In this document: in pieces, positions 48,001 to 56,335 of the stretch
How the letters are laid out: each line of letters starts with the position of its first letter
Position numbering within the stretch: position 1 is the stretch's first letter
From: Mycobacterium sp. DL440
GTDB lineage: Bacteria > Actinomycetota > Actinomycetes > Mycobacteriales > Mycobacteriaceae
Assembly: GCF_011745145.1 (NCBI RefSeq)
Contig: NZ_CP050191.1
Span: forward strand, 521,891 to 585,890
Direction of reading: 5' to 3'
DNA: 64,000 nucleotides
The notes under the pieces: generated by a model
What the model was told of the DNA's origin: nothing
What the model saw: the letters and a program-made list of their open reading frames with translations, nothing else
Database searches by the model: none
Program-made: the position numbers and the translations under genes

Positions 48001-49386
48001 CTAGATCAGCTTTCCCGCCTCGGTCAGCACACCGTGCAGGATCTCGTAGATCGCGTCGAACTCGGCCTGCCCGCTGATCAACGGCGGGGCCAGCTGGATC
48101 ACTGGGTCGCCACGGTCGTCGGCGCGGCAGTACAGCCCGGCTTCCCAGAGCGCCGGGGTCAGGAACCCGCGCAACAGCCGCTCGGACTCCTCGTCGTTGA
48201 ACGTCTCCTTGGTGGCCTTGTCTTTGACGAGTTCGATGCCGTAGAAGAAGCCCTCCCCGCGGACGTCGCCGACGATCGGCAGGTCGTAGAGCTTCTCCAG
48301 GGTGGCCCGGAATGCCGGCGCGGCTTCCTTGACGTGGTCGTTGATGCCCTCGCGCTCGAAGATATCGAGGTTGGCCATCGCCACGGCCGCCGAAACCGGG
48401 TGTCCGCCAAAGGTATAACCGTGGCCGAAGACCGTCTTGCCGTCGTTGAACGGCTCGAACAACCGGTCGCTGGCCACCATCGCGCCCAGCGGCGAGTAGC
48501 CCGAGGTCAGGCCCTTGGCGCTGGTGATGATGTCGGGCACGTAGCCGAAGTCGTCGCAGGCGAACATCGATCCGATGCGGCCGTAGGCGCAGATCACCTC
48601 GTCGGACACCAGCAACACGTCGTACTGGTCGCAGATCTCGCGGACCCGCTCGAAGTAGCCGGGCGGCGGTGGGAAGCAACCGCCCGCGTTCTGCACGGGC
48701 TCAAGAAAGACGGCGCACACCGTATCCGGGCCCTCGAATTCGATGGCTTCGGCGATTCGGTCGGCGCAGTAGCGTCCGAAAACCTTTTCGTCGTGCGCGT
48801 ATTCGGCAGGCGCGCGGTAGAAGTTGGTGTTCGGCGCGCGGAAGCCGCCGGGGGTCAGCGGCTCGAACGGCGCCTTGAACGCCGGGATGCCGGTGATCGC
48901 CAGCGCGCCCTGGGGGGTGCCGTGGTAGGCGATCGCGCGCGAAACCACCTTGTGCTTACCGGGTTTCCCGGTGAGCTTGAAGTACTGCTTGGCCAGTTTC
49001 CAGGCGCTCTCGACGGCCTCGCCGCCGCCGGTGGTGAAGAAGACCCGGTTCAGATCACCCGGGGCGTAGTTGGCGACGCGTTCGGCCAGTTCGATGGCCG
49101 GCGGCGTGGCGTAGGACCACAGCGGGAAGAAGGACAGCTTCTCGGTTTGCTTGGCGGCAGCCTCGGCAAGTTCCTTGCGGCCGTGGCCCACCTGGACGAC
49201 GAACAGGCCGGACAGGCCGTCGATATAGCTCTTGCCCTTGTCGTCGAAGATTCGGACACCCTCGCCACGGGTGATGATGGGCGGTGTGATGCCTTCGCCG
49301 TGCCGGGCGAAGTGTCCCCACAGGTGGCGGTTGGCTTTGGCGCTCAGATCTGTGGTGGTGGTCGGTGCGTCTTCTGTGATGCTCAT
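48001..49386 (-). CDS. Class III omega-aminotransferase (PLP)
   Basis: A 461-aa class III aminotransferase, syntenic with Rv3329. Blocks: RIFDDKGKSYIDGLSGLFVVQVGHGRKEL, VFFTTGGGEAVESAWKLAKQY, SRAIAYHGTPQGALAITG, FLEPVQNAGGCFPPPPGYF, LLVSDEVICAYGRIGSMF and the PLP lysine in DIITSAKGLTSGYSPLGAM. Likely substrates are omega-amino acids or diamines such as GABA or putrescine with pyruvate as acceptor. Its ATG overlaps the stop of the Lrp gene (ATGA), which probably regulates it; the divergent aldehyde dehydrogenase would oxidise the resulting aldehyde. Confidence 0.9.
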   Translation of the reverse strand: MSITEDAPTTTTDLSAKANRHLWGHFARHGEGITPPIITRGEGVRIFDDKGKSYIDGLSGLFVVQVGHGRKELAEAAAKQTEKLSFFPLWSYATPPAIELAERVANYAPGDLNRVFFTTGGGEAVESAWKLAKQYFKLTGKPGKHKVVSRAIAYHGTPQGALAITGIPAFKAPFEPLTPGGFRAPNTNFYRAPAEYAHDEKVFGRYCADRIAEAIEFEGPDTVCAVFLEPVQNAGGCFPPPPGYFERVREICDQYDVLLVSDEVICAYGRIGSMFACDDFGYVPDIITSAKGLTSGYSPLGAMVASDRLFEPFNDGKTVFGHGYTFGGHPVSAAVAMANLDIFEREGINDHVKEAAPAFRATLEKLYDLPIVGDVRGEGFFYGIELVKDKATKETFNDEESERLLRGFLTPALWEAGLYCRADDRGDPVIQLAPPLISGQAEFDAIYEILHGVLTEAGKLI

Positions 49387-49898
49387 CGAGTTCCCCAATT
49401 ATATTGCTGTTTAACGAGTTTCAGGTAAACGAGGGTTTCGGTGGTTATCACTCCCGGCAGTGCACGGATCTGGGTGTTGAGAAGTTCGAGCAGGCTGTCG
49501 TCGTCCTCGCAGACCACCTCGCAGATGGCGTCGAAGGATCCGGCGGTCAGTACCACGTAGTCGACGGCGTCGATGGAGGAGAGTTTCTCGGCCAGCTTGA
49601 GGGTGTCGCCGGTGCAGCGGATGCCGATCATCGCCTGGCGGGCGAACCCGAGTTGCAGCGGATCGGTCACCGCGACTATCTGCATGACGCCTGCGTCGAC
49701 CATGCGCTGCACGCGCTGGCGTACCGCGGCCTCGGACAGCCCCACGGCCTTGCCGATTCCGGCGTACGAACGGCGGCCGTCTGCTTGCAACTTCTCGATG
49801 ATCGCCTTCGACAGATCGTCGAGTTGAAAGGCGGTGCGAGAATTGTTGTTCACCCGCAGCTGTACGGGCTGAAGGTCATCACCCTCCGGGTTGCTCAT
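49383..49898 (-). CDS. Lrp/AsnC-family transcriptional regulator
   Basis: A 171-aa Lrp/AsnC regulator: wHTH FQLDDLSKAIIEKLQADGRRSYAGIGKAVGLSEAAVRQRVQRMVDAG, then the RAM effector domain with IGIRCTGDTLKLAEKLSSIDAVDYVVLTAGSFDAICEVVCED. The ATG at 49898 follows GAAGGT. It is first in the Lrp-aminotransferase operon and divergent from the aldehyde dehydrogenase across 123 bp, so it probably controls both in response to an amino acid. An N-terminal extension of about 25 residues is longer than usual. Confidence 0.9.
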   Translation of the reverse strand: MSNPEGDDLQPVQLRVNNNSRTAFQLDDLSKAIIEKLQADGRRSYAGIGKAVGLSEAAVRQRVQRMVDAGVMQIVAVTDPLQLGFARQAMIGIRCTGDTLKLAEKLSSIDAVDYVVLTAGSFDAICEVVCEDDDSLLELLNTQIRALPGVITTETLVYLKLVKQQYNWGTR

Positions 49899-50021
49899 AC
49901 CTTCAATTGTGCACGGAATCCGTCGTTTGCGGAAACCGAATCGATGAAATCCCTCGTTTGAACGGTACCGAACGCGGGATTGCGTAGAGATCGAATCTGC
50001 CATCGGTTACCGTGGGGCGCC

Positions 50022-51509
50022 ATGAGCGTGGCAGCAAATGTGACGAGTAGCTGGATCAACGGTGCACCGGTCGCGACGGGTGGCCCCGTCCATCAGATCA
50101 TCGACCCGGCCACCGGGCAGGCCGTTGCCGATTACGCCCTGGCCACCCCCTCCGACGTGGACGCTGCCGTCGGTGCGGCGCGCAACGCCTTCCCTGCCTG
50201 GTCCAAGGCAACACCCGCCGAGCGGTCCGCGGTGCTGGCCAAGCTCGCCAAGCTCGCCGACGAACATGCAGATCAGCTCGTTGCCGAGGAGGTCAGTCAG
50301 ACCGGCAAACCGGTGCGTCTGGCCACCGAGTTCGACGTCCCCGGCAGCGTGGACAACATCGACTTCTTCGCCGGCGCGGCTCGTCGTCTCGAAGGCAAGG
50401 CCACCGCCGAGTACTCGGGGGACCACACGTCGAGCATCCGGCGCGAAGCCGTCGGTGTCGTCGCCACCATCACCCCGTGGAACTACCCACTGCAGATGGC
50501 GGTGTGGAAGGTCATCCCGGCGCTGGCGGCCGGTTGCTCCGTCGTCATCAAACCCGCCGAGATCACCCCGCTGACCACCCTCACCCTGGCTCGGCTGGCC
50601 ACCGCGGCCGGTCTGCCCGATGGCGTGTTCAACGTCGTCACCGGCGGTGGCGCCGACGTCGGCACCGCGCTGGCCGGCCATCGCGACGTCGACGTCGTCA
50701 CCTTCACCGGCTCCACCGCCGTCGGCCGCAAGGTGATGTCGGCCGCGGCGGTCCACGGCCACCGCACCCAGCTCGAGCTGGGCGGCAAGGCGCCGTTCGT
50801 GGTGTTCGAGGACGCCGACCTGGACGCCGCGATCCAGGGCGCGGTAGCCGGCGCGCTGATCAACACCGGTCAGGACTGCACCGCCGCGACGAGGGCGATC
50901 GTGGCCCGCGATCTGTACGACGACTTCGTTGCCGGCGTCGCCGAGGTGATGGGCAAGATGGTCGTCGGCGACCCGCACGACCCCGACACCGACCTGGGCC
51001 CGCTCATCTCGTTCGCGCACCGCGACAAGGTCGCGCAGATGGTGGCCCGGGCGCCGGAGCAGGGCGGCCGCGTCGTCACCGGCGGAGCAGCGCCCGATCT
51101 GCCCGGCGCGTTTTACCGGCCCACCCTGATCGCCGACGTCGCCGAGACGTCCGAGGTGTACCGCGACGAGATCTTCGGTCCGGTGCTGACGGTTCGGTCG
51201 TTCACCGACGATGACGACGCGATCCGGCAGGCCAACGACACCGTCTACGGCCTGGCCGCCTCGGCCTGGACCCGGGACGTGTACCGCGCGCAGCGCGCCT
51301 CCCGCGAGATCAACGCCGGGTGCGTGTGGATCAACGACCACATCCCGATCATCAGCGAAATGCCGCACGGCGGCGTGGGTGCGTCCGGGTTCGGCAAGGA
51401 CATGAGCGACTACTCGTTCGAGGAGTACCTCACGGTCAAGCACGTGATGAGCGACATCACCGGTGTTGCCGAAAAAGGATGGCACCGAACGGTTTTCAAC
51501 AAGCGCTGA
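50022..51509 (+). CDS. NAD(P)-dependent aldehyde dehydrogenase (aminobutyraldehyde/betaine-aldehyde type)
   Basis: A 495-aa ALDH: WINGAP...PATGQAVADYALAT start, nucleotide site TITPWNYPLQMAVWKVIPALAAGCSVVIKPAE, GSTAVGRKV, general base Glu in LELGGKAPFVVFEDADLD, nucleophile Cys in INTGQDCTAATRAIV, and EIFGPVLTVRSF. The aminoaldehyde branch fits its context with the divergent omega-aminotransferase and Lrp. The combination would convert putrescine or a similar diamine via aminobutyraldehyde to GABA (inference). ATG at 50022 chosen over in-frame codons upstream by family alignment. Confidence 0.9.
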   Translation: MSVAANVTSSWINGAPVATGGPVHQIIDPATGQAVADYALATPSDVDAAVGAARNAFPAWSKATPAERSAVLAKLAKLADEHADQLVAEEVSQTGKPVRLATEFDVPGSVDNIDFFAGAARRLEGKATAEYSGDHTSSIRREAVGVVATITPWNYPLQMAVWKVIPALAAGCSVVIKPAEITPLTTLTLARLATAAGLPDGVFNVVTGGGADVGTALAGHRDVDVVTFTGSTAVGRKVMSAAAVHGHRTQLELGGKAPFVVFEDADLDAAIQGAVAGALINTGQDCTAATRAIVARDLYDDFVAGVAEVMGKMVVGDPHDPDTDLGPLISFAHRDKVAQMVARAPEQGGRVVTGGAAPDLPGAFYRPTLIADVAETSEVYRDEIFGPVLTVRSFTDDDDAIRQANDTVYGLAASAWTRDVYRAQRASREINAGCVWINDHIPIISEMPHGGVGASGFGKDMSDYSFEEYLTVKHVMSDITGVAEKGWHRTVFNKR

Positions 51510-51544
51510 GTTTCGTCCCCGCCCGCCGTCAACCTCGAATGTCC

Positions 51545-51582
51545 CGCTGGAGTGGTCCTCGAGGGCGACAGCCACTCTGGCG
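51545..51582 (+). terminator. Terminator between the aldehyde dehydrogenase gene and sigJ
   Basis: cgctggagtggt and gccactctggcg form a 12-bp stem with three G-U pairs and a 14-nt loop, 35 bp after the stop and 28 bp before sigJ. Confidence 0.5.
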
Positions 51583-51610
51583 TGACACTCGGCGGGATTA
51601 AGCTTGGCTT

Positions 51611-52522
51611 GTGACCACTGCGGCGCGCACCGATGAATTCGAGGCGCTGCGGCCGCACCTGCTGGCGGTCGCCTACCGGTTGACGGGTACCTATGCCGAT
51701 GCCGAAGACATCGTGCAGGACGCCTGGCTGCGCTGGAATGACAACCAGACTACGATCGTCGATCTGCGGGCCTGGCTGACCACGGTGGTGAGCCGGCTGG
51801 GTCTGGACCGGCTGCGCTCGGCGGCGCACCGGCGCGAGGCCTATTACGGAGAATGGCTGCCGGAGCCCGTCGTGACCGGGTTCGACGCGAACGACCCACT
51901 CAACGCGGTGGTCGCCGGGGAAGACGCCCGGTTCGCGGCGATGGTGGTCCTGGAGCGGCTCACCCCGGATCAGCGGGTGGCCTTCGTGTTGCACGACGGT
52001 TTCGGACTGCCGTTCACCGAAATCGCGGGAGTGCTCGGGGTCAGCGACGCCTCGGCCCGCCAGCTTGCCTCGCGGGCCCGACGTGCAGTGGCCGACAATC
52101 CGCCTGCGTCGTCGGCCGATGACCTGCACAATCAGGTGGCCGGCGAGTTGATGGCCGCGCTGGCGTCGGGGGAGCTCGACGCCGTCGTGCGATTGCTGCA
52201 TCCCGACGTCACGTTCACCGGCGATTCGAACCGTCGCGCCCCGACCGCTGCCCGCGTCATCCACGGACCGGACAAGGTGGCCCGGTTCATCCTCGGCCTG
52301 TCCAAGAAGTACGGGCCGAATTGGTTGGCAGGCAGTCAATTCGCACTCGTCAACGGCCAGTTGGGCGTCTACACGGCAGGCGCACCGGCCGGTGACGGTT
52401 ACCCCGAGATGATGCCCCGGGTCACGATCTTCACGGTTCGGGACGGCTTGGTCTGTGCGGTCTGGGATATCGCCAACCCTGACAAGTTCACCGGATCCCC
52501 GCTGAGAAGAGGTGCACAGTGA
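51611..52522 (+). CDS. sigJ: ECF-like RNA polymerase sigma factor SigJ with SnoaL-like C-terminus
   Basis: A 303-aa ECF41-type sigma factor. Region 2 is FEALRPHLLAVAYRLTGTYADAEDIVQDAWLRW; region 4 is LERLTPDQRVAFVLHDGFGLPFTEIAGVLGVSDASARQLASRARRAV. The C-terminal 120 residues form a SnoaL-like domain with VIHGPDKVARFILGL, which in ECF41 factors replaces a separate anti-sigma factor. GTG start at 51611. It overlaps a PPOX gene by GTGA. Syntenic with Rv3328c, linked to oxidative stress. A self-promoter is likely but none was recognised. Confidence 0.93.
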   Translation: MTTAARTDEFEALRPHLLAVAYRLTGTYADAEDIVQDAWLRWNDNQTTIVDLRAWLTTVVSRLGLDRLRSAAHRREAYYGEWLPEPVVTGFDANDPLNAVVAGEDARFAAMVVLERLTPDQRVAFVLHDGFGLPFTEIAGVLGVSDASARQLASRARRAVADNPPASSADDLHNQVAGELMAALASGELDAVVRLLHPDVTFTGDSNRRAPTAARVIHGPDKVARFILGLSKKYGPNWLAGSQFALVNGQLGVYTAGAPAGDGYPEMMPRVTIFTVRDGLVCAVWDIANPDKFTGSPLRRGAQ

Positions 52523-53016
52523 TGCCGAACGAACCCGGAACTCTGGCCCACACATTCAGCCGAATGATGTTCCGCGGCATGGACAAGATGCGTCACCGCG
52601 ACGCCTTCGACATCGGCGCGCCAACTGGTTCGGACTTCGTCGGGTTCGAGAACTGCCGCCAGATCGTGCTGGTGACCTTCAAGCGCTCGGGTGAGGCGAT
52701 GCCCAGTCCGATCAACCACGGCGTGGCCGGCGGCAAGATCTATGTGCGTACCGATCCGTCGACCGGGAAGGTCAAGCGAATCCGCAACAGCCCGAAAGTC
52801 TTTGTGGTGGCGAGCAATCTGCGCGGCAAGCCCAGTGGACCCGTCGTGGCCGGGGTGGCGCGCATCCTTCCCGAGGCAGAACACGCACATGCCGAAGCGG
52901 TCATCGCCGCCAACTGGAGCCCACCGATGAAGCTGTTCGAGCGGAGCCTCGACTATGGCAGCCAACTGGCCGGGATACCCACGGCTTACATCGAGATCAC
53001 GCCCGCGGCGGAGTGA
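52519..53016 (+). CDS. PPOX/flavin-reductase-like split-barrel oxidoreductase
   Basis: A 165-aa split beta-barrel protein of the pyridoxamine-phosphate-oxidase-like, F420-dependent PPOX class: LVTFKRSGEAMPSPINHGVAGGKIYVRTDPSTGKVKRIRNSPKVFVVAS and GPVVAGVARILPEAE. Such proteins reduce F420- or FMN-linked substrates; the coenzyme is inferred from family, not from a specific motif. GTG at 52519 overlaps the sigJ stop; ATG at 52522 is possible. Coupling to sigJ suggests it is part of the same stress operon. It nearly abuts a convergent gene (3-bp gap). Confidence 0.82.
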   Translation: MMPNEPGTLAHTFSRMMFRGMDKMRHRDAFDIGAPTGSDFVGFENCRQIVLVTFKRSGEAMPSPINHGVAGGKIYVRTDPSTGKVKRIRNSPKVFVVASNLRGKPSGPVVAGVARILPEAEHAHAEAVIAANWSPPMKLFERSLDYGSQLAGIPTAYIEITPAAE

Positions 53017-53019
53017 CGC

Positions 53020-53811
53020 TTACAAGACGTAGGGGAGCAGGGCCTTGCGGTCGGTGGGGTACTCCGGGAACTTCTCCTGATACCAGCTGTGGGTGCCCAG
53101 GGCCCGGGGAACCAGGTTGCCTGCGGTGATCAGCAGGATGGCGACACCGGGCAGTGCCCAGGTCAGCAGCGCGAACCCGGACCAGGCGATGATCTCGCCC
53201 AAGTAGGCCGGGCTGGTGACGAACCGGAAGCCGCCGCCGAACGGGATCCGGTACTCCGCAACCCCGGGATTGTTCTTCTCCCGCAGGTTCCGCACGATTG
53301 ATTCGGAGTTGACCAGCAGCGCAAATCCGCACAGGTAGATCACCAACCCCACCAGGAAACGCGGATCGGTCAACCAGGCAGTCGTGTACTGACCGAAGAA
53401 GTCGTGGCTGAACAGGGTTCCGTTGAGGTAACCGTGCATGGAGGTGACGAGCATGCCCATCACGATCACCGAGATGTTGAAGGTGCCGCGCTTGCCGGGT
53501 ACCTGGCGGATCGCGAGCGGGAAGAACCACCCCCGGTTGGCGTAGTGCAGCATCCAGATCCCGGCGAGCACAAGTGATGTCGGCTCGAATCGGTTCGGCC
53601 CGGCCAGATAGCTGATCAAGAACACCACGGTTGCGGGGATCTCCATCAGCCACCAGCCGAGCTTCGGGTTGAGGTTCAAGCCGAGTTTCGTCGTCGAGAA
53701 GCGCCCGTAGGAACTCTGTGCGAAGAAACCGCCGATGATCACGAATGCGGCGAACGCGAAGGCCGCGGTCAGCACCGTGTCGTAGAACGTGTCGCCGGTG
53801 TACCAATGCAT
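53020..53811 (-). CDS. Steroid 5-alpha-reductase-like membrane protein
   Basis: A 263-aa protein with six or so membrane helices (VLTAAFAFAAFVIIGGFF, LMEIPATVVFLISYLAG, WMLHYANRGWFFPLAIR, FLVGLVIYLCGFALLV, IIAWSGFALLTWALP). The 3-oxo-5-alpha-steroid 4-dehydrogenase C-terminal signature is visible: FRFVTSPAYLGEIIAWSGFAL, HSWYQEKFPEYPTDRKALLPYVL. In mycobacteria it could reduce a sterol or polyprenol-type double bond; substrate unknown. It follows the AhpD-like gene by 98 bp on the same strand. Confidence 0.88.
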   Translation of the reverse strand: MHWYTGDTFYDTVLTAAFAFAAFVIIGGFFAQSSYGRFSTTKLGLNLNPKLGWWLMEIPATVVFLISYLAGPNRFEPTSLVLAGIWMLHYANRGWFFPLAIRQVPGKRGTFNISVIVMGMLVTSMHGYLNGTLFSHDFFGQYTTAWLTDPRFLVGLVIYLCGFALLVNSESIVRNLREKNNPGVAEYRIPFGGGFRFVTSPAYLGEIIAWSGFALLTWALPGVAILLITAGNLVPRALGTHSWYQEKFPEYPTDRKALLPYVL

Positions 53812-53909
53812 GGATGATTCCTCGCTGAGCAGGTGGTTCAGCGGCTATGGACCGCTTTTCTGTAACGTGTTCTACCACCTGGCCGCGTCGTGATGCCAGC
53901 GCCGCGCGA

Positions 53910-54491
53910 TCACTGCGCCCAAGGAACCCGGCACGCATCTCCGGAGTTGAAGCCCTGCTCGGTGATACCCAGAGCCGAGTACATCCGCGACCGCATGTTC
54001 TCCACACCGATCTGATAGGTCAGCTCGATCACGCCGTCGTCGCCGAATCGGCGCTGCAGATCGGCGACCTGCTCGTCGGTGACGGTGTGCGGGTCGGTGG
54101 TCATGGCATTCGCATAGGCGATCGCGGCACGCTCGTCATCGGTGAACAGCGGCGAGGTGGCGTAGTCGTCGATCGACTTGAGCCGCTCCACGTCGAGGTT
54201 CTCCAGTCGCATCAGCATGGAGCCGAAGTCCACGCACCACGAGCAGCCGACGGTGCGGGCCGTCCAGAACACCGCGAGCTCGCGGACCGTGGCGGGCAGT
54301 TTCTTGGAGCCACCCTGCAACAGCATCTCGTGGACGCCGTTGGCGACCAGCAGCCGCGGGTGGTGCGCGGCCACGGCGAAGGGCTCGGGCACCTCACCGA
54401 ACTGGCGCTTGGCGTACCAGTACATGGCGCGGGTCAGCGGGCCGGCTTGCTTGGGGGTTACAGCGGGGATTCGGGTCTTGGTCTCGGTCAT
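53910..54491 (-). CDS. Carboxymuconolactone decarboxylase/AhpD-like protein
   Basis: A 193-aa alpha-helical CMD/AhpD-family protein with the redox motif GCSWCVDFGSML (C-x2-C followed by the conserved helix) and the upstream KLPATVRELAVFWTARTV. AhpD-type proteins use the CxxC as a disulfide reductase supporting alkylhydroperoxide reduction, whereas true carboxymuconolactone decarboxylases lack it, so a peroxidase-linked role is favoured. The ATG at 54491 precedes the palindrome at 54531. It probably shares a transcript with the 5-alpha-reductase-like gene. Confidence 0.86.
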   Translation of the reverse strand: MTETKTRIPAVTPKQAGPLTRAMYWYAKRQFGEVPEPFAVAAHHPRLLVANGVHEMLLQGGSKKLPATVRELAVFWTARTVGCSWCVDFGSMLMRLENLDVERLKSIDDYATSPLFTDDERAAIAYANAMTTDPHTVTDEQVADLQRRFGDDGVIELTYQIGVENMRSRMYSALGITEQGFNSGDACRVPWAQ

Positions 54492-54530
54492 ACCAGTTAG
54501 ACGAGGCAGCCCCGGAATGTGTGACGGTGC

Positions 54531-54587
54531 CGAACCTGAGCTTGTGTGTCAGTTTTCGCGCAACACTGGAACACAACCTCAGGTTGG
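54531..54587. repeat. Palindromic element, left copy flanking DUF559 gene
   Basis: cgaacctgagcttgtgt (54531-54547) pairs with acacaacctcaggttgg (54571-54587) over 15 of 17 positions. The element is 57 nt long, equal to the copy at 55481-55537 and identical to it over the first 17 bases. The arms are more degenerate than the right copy. Confidence 0.7.
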
Positions 54588-54630
54588 GATGCACCTGGAA
54601 CCGGTGGTCAGCCCGTGACGTCGTAACCAC

Positions 54631-55479
54631 ATGCCGTTTCTGGGGTCCGAGGCGCTGGCAGCCGGCATGCTCAACCGCTACCAGTTGCGGACCCGGTACG
54701 ACGCGGTGCACCGGGGCGTGTACGTCCCCCGCGGCACGCAGCTCACTCCTGAAGACAAGGCAGTGGCGGCCTGGCTGTGGTCGGGGCGGCGCGCAACCGC
54801 CGCCGGCTTGTCGGCCGCCGCGCTGCACGGGTGCAAGTGGATCGACGCCAAACACCCCGCCGAACTGAACCAGCCCAGCCAGCACAGAACCCCGGGCATC
54901 GTGCTGCACTGCGACGCCCTTTGGGACGACGAGACCTGCCTGGTGCGCGGCATCAGGACCACAACTCCCCACAGAACGGCGTTCGACCTCGGCCGTCGAC
55001 GTGGACTCACGGCAGCTGTGATTCGTGTCGATGCGCTGCTACAGGCGACGCAGCTGCAGCTCTGCGACGTACAGCCACTTCTGGAGCGGCACAAGGGGAT
55101 ACGCGGGATCGTTCAGTTGCGTCAGGTGCTGGAGCTTGCCGACGACGGCGCGGAATCGCCGCAGGAAACCCGCCTCCGCCTGCTGTACACGGAAGCGGGT
55201 ATGCGCCCGTCGCACACCCAGATCAACGTCTTCGACGGTTACACACTCGTCGGACGTATCGACATGGGATGGCCGGAATGGAAGGTCGGCGTTCAATACG
55301 ACGGCATTCAACACTGGACTGATCCGAGACAACGCACCAAGGACATCGACCAGGATGCGGAGTACCGCGAACTCGGCTGGCGGATAGTCCGCGTCGGGGC
55401 CGACCTGCTCAAGTATCGCCAACGCGTGATCATCGCCCGCACCCGCGACGCACTGCGTGCGGCAGGCGCCCCCTACTAA
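54631..55479 (+). CDS. DUF559 (PD-(D/E)XK/Vsr-like) protein with AbiEi-like N-terminus
   Basis: A 282-aa protein. The N-terminal half (NRYQLRTRYDAVHRGVYVPRGTQL, GRRATAAGLSAAALHGCKW, RTTTPHRTAFDLGRR) is of the type IV antitoxin/AbiEi-like class. The C-terminal half is a Vsr-like nuclease fold: VGRIDMGWPEWKVGVQYDGIQHWTDPRQRTKDIDQDAEYRELGWRIVRV. The usual catalytic V-E-Y-D-G is V-Q-Y-D-G here, so activity may be weak or lost. Family members are often accessory or mobile. It is framed by two copies of a 57-nt palindrome and has no ribosome site at its ATG. Function unknown. Confidence 0.78.
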   Translation: MPFLGSEALAAGMLNRYQLRTRYDAVHRGVYVPRGTQLTPEDKAVAAWLWSGRRATAAGLSAAALHGCKWIDAKHPAELNQPSQHRTPGIVLHCDALWDDETCLVRGIRTTTPHRTAFDLGRRRGLTAAVIRVDALLQATQLQLCDVQPLLERHKGIRGIVQLRQVLELADDGAESPQETRLRLLYTEAGMRPSHTQINVFDGYTLVGRIDMGWPEWKVGVQYDGIQHWTDPRQRTKDIDQDAEYRELGWRIVRVGADLLKYRQRVIIARTRDALRAAGAPY

Positions 55480-55480
55480 A

Positions 55481-55537
55481 CGAACCTGAGCTTGTGTTCG
55501 AGTTTCGGCGGGAATCTCGAACACAAGCTCAGGTTCG
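55481..55537. repeat. Palindromic element, right copy flanking DUF559 gene
   Basis: A perfect 22-bp stem (arms 55481-55502 and 55516-55537, core cgaacctgagcttgtgttcg) encloses a 13-nt loop. It starts one base after the DUF559 stop and ends 10 bp before the sdhB stop, so it can also end both transcripts. Confidence 0.85.
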
Positions 55538-55547
55538 GCAAAAACAA

Positions 55548-56333
55548 CTAGCGCGCGAACATCAAAGCGCGCTTGACCTCCTGGATCGCCTGGGTCACCT
55601 GGATGCCACGCGGGCAGGCCTCGGTGCAGTTGAACGTGGTGCGGCAGCGCCACACACCGTCGACCTCGTTGAGGATGTCCAACCGCTCGGCGGCAGCCTC
55701 GTCACGCGAATCGAAGATGAACCGGTGCGCATTGACGATCGCGGCCGGGCCGAAGTACGAGCCTTCACTCCAATAGACCGGGCACGACGTGGTGCAGCAC
55801 GCACACAGGATGCACTTGGTGGTGTCGTCGTAGCGGGCCCGGTCGGTGGCGCTCTGGATGCGCTCCTTGGTGGGCGGGTTGCCACTGGTGATCAGGTACG
55901 GCTTCACGGCGCGGTACGCGTCGAAGAACGGCTCCATGTCCACCACGAGGTCCTTCTCCACGGGCAGGCCGCGGATCGGCTCGATGGTGATCGTGAGCTG
56001 CTTGGAAGCCTTCTTGGGCAGCAGGTCACGCATGAGCACCTTGCAGGCCAGCCGGTTCACGCCGTTGATCCGCATGGCATCCGAGCCACACACGCCGTGG
56101 GCGCAGGAGCGCCGGAAGGTCAGCGTGCCGTCGAGGTAACCCTTTACGTAGAGCAGCAGGTTCAGCAGCCGGTCTGACGGCAGGCAGGGAACCCGGAAGC
56201 TCTGCCAGCCTGCGGCGTCGGGATCCTCGGGGTTGAACCGGGCGATCTTGAGGGTGACCATGACCGCGCCGTCGGGCACGGGAGGCAGCTCGGGGTCGCC
56301 GGCTTCGGGCTTATCGATGACAGGTGCACTCAT
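55548..56333 (-). CDS. sdhB: Succinate dehydrogenase iron-sulfur subunit SdhB
   Basis: A 261-aa subunit carrying three Fe-S clusters. The 2Fe-2S ligands are in FRRSCAHGVCGSDAMRING plus a later Cys in NRLACKVL; the 4Fe-4S and 3Fe-4S ligands are in CILCACCTTSCPVYW and the C-terminal FNCTEACPRGI. It passes electrons from SdhA to the membrane quinone site. ATG at 56333 is 2 bp after the sdhA stop. It is the last gene of sdhCDAB. Syntenic with Rv3319. Confidence 0.96.
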   Translation of the reverse strand: MSAPVIDKPEAGDPELPPVPDGAVMVTLKIARFNPEDPDAAGWQSFRVPCLPSDRLLNLLLYVKGYLDGTLTFRRSCAHGVCGSDAMRINGVNRLACKVLMRDLLPKKASKQLTITIEPIRGLPVEKDLVVDMEPFFDAYRAVKPYLITSGNPPTKERIQSATDRARYDDTTKCILCACCTTSCPVYWSEGSYFGPAAIVNAHRFIFDSRDEAAAERLDILNEVDGVWRCRTTFNCTEACPRGIQVTQAIQEVKRALMFAR

Positions 56334-56335
56334 GC

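Noticed and set aside
47521..49428. Open frame of about 630 codons antisense to the aminotransferase and SMP-30 genes
   Set aside because: It spans two real genes and the 21-bp hairpin between them and has no recognisable domain.
54631..55479. Reading the DUF559 protein as a true Vsr mismatch endonuclease
   Set aside because: Vsr zinc ligands and the catalytic set are not present and there is an AbiEi-like N-terminal half; no cytosine methylase is adjacent.
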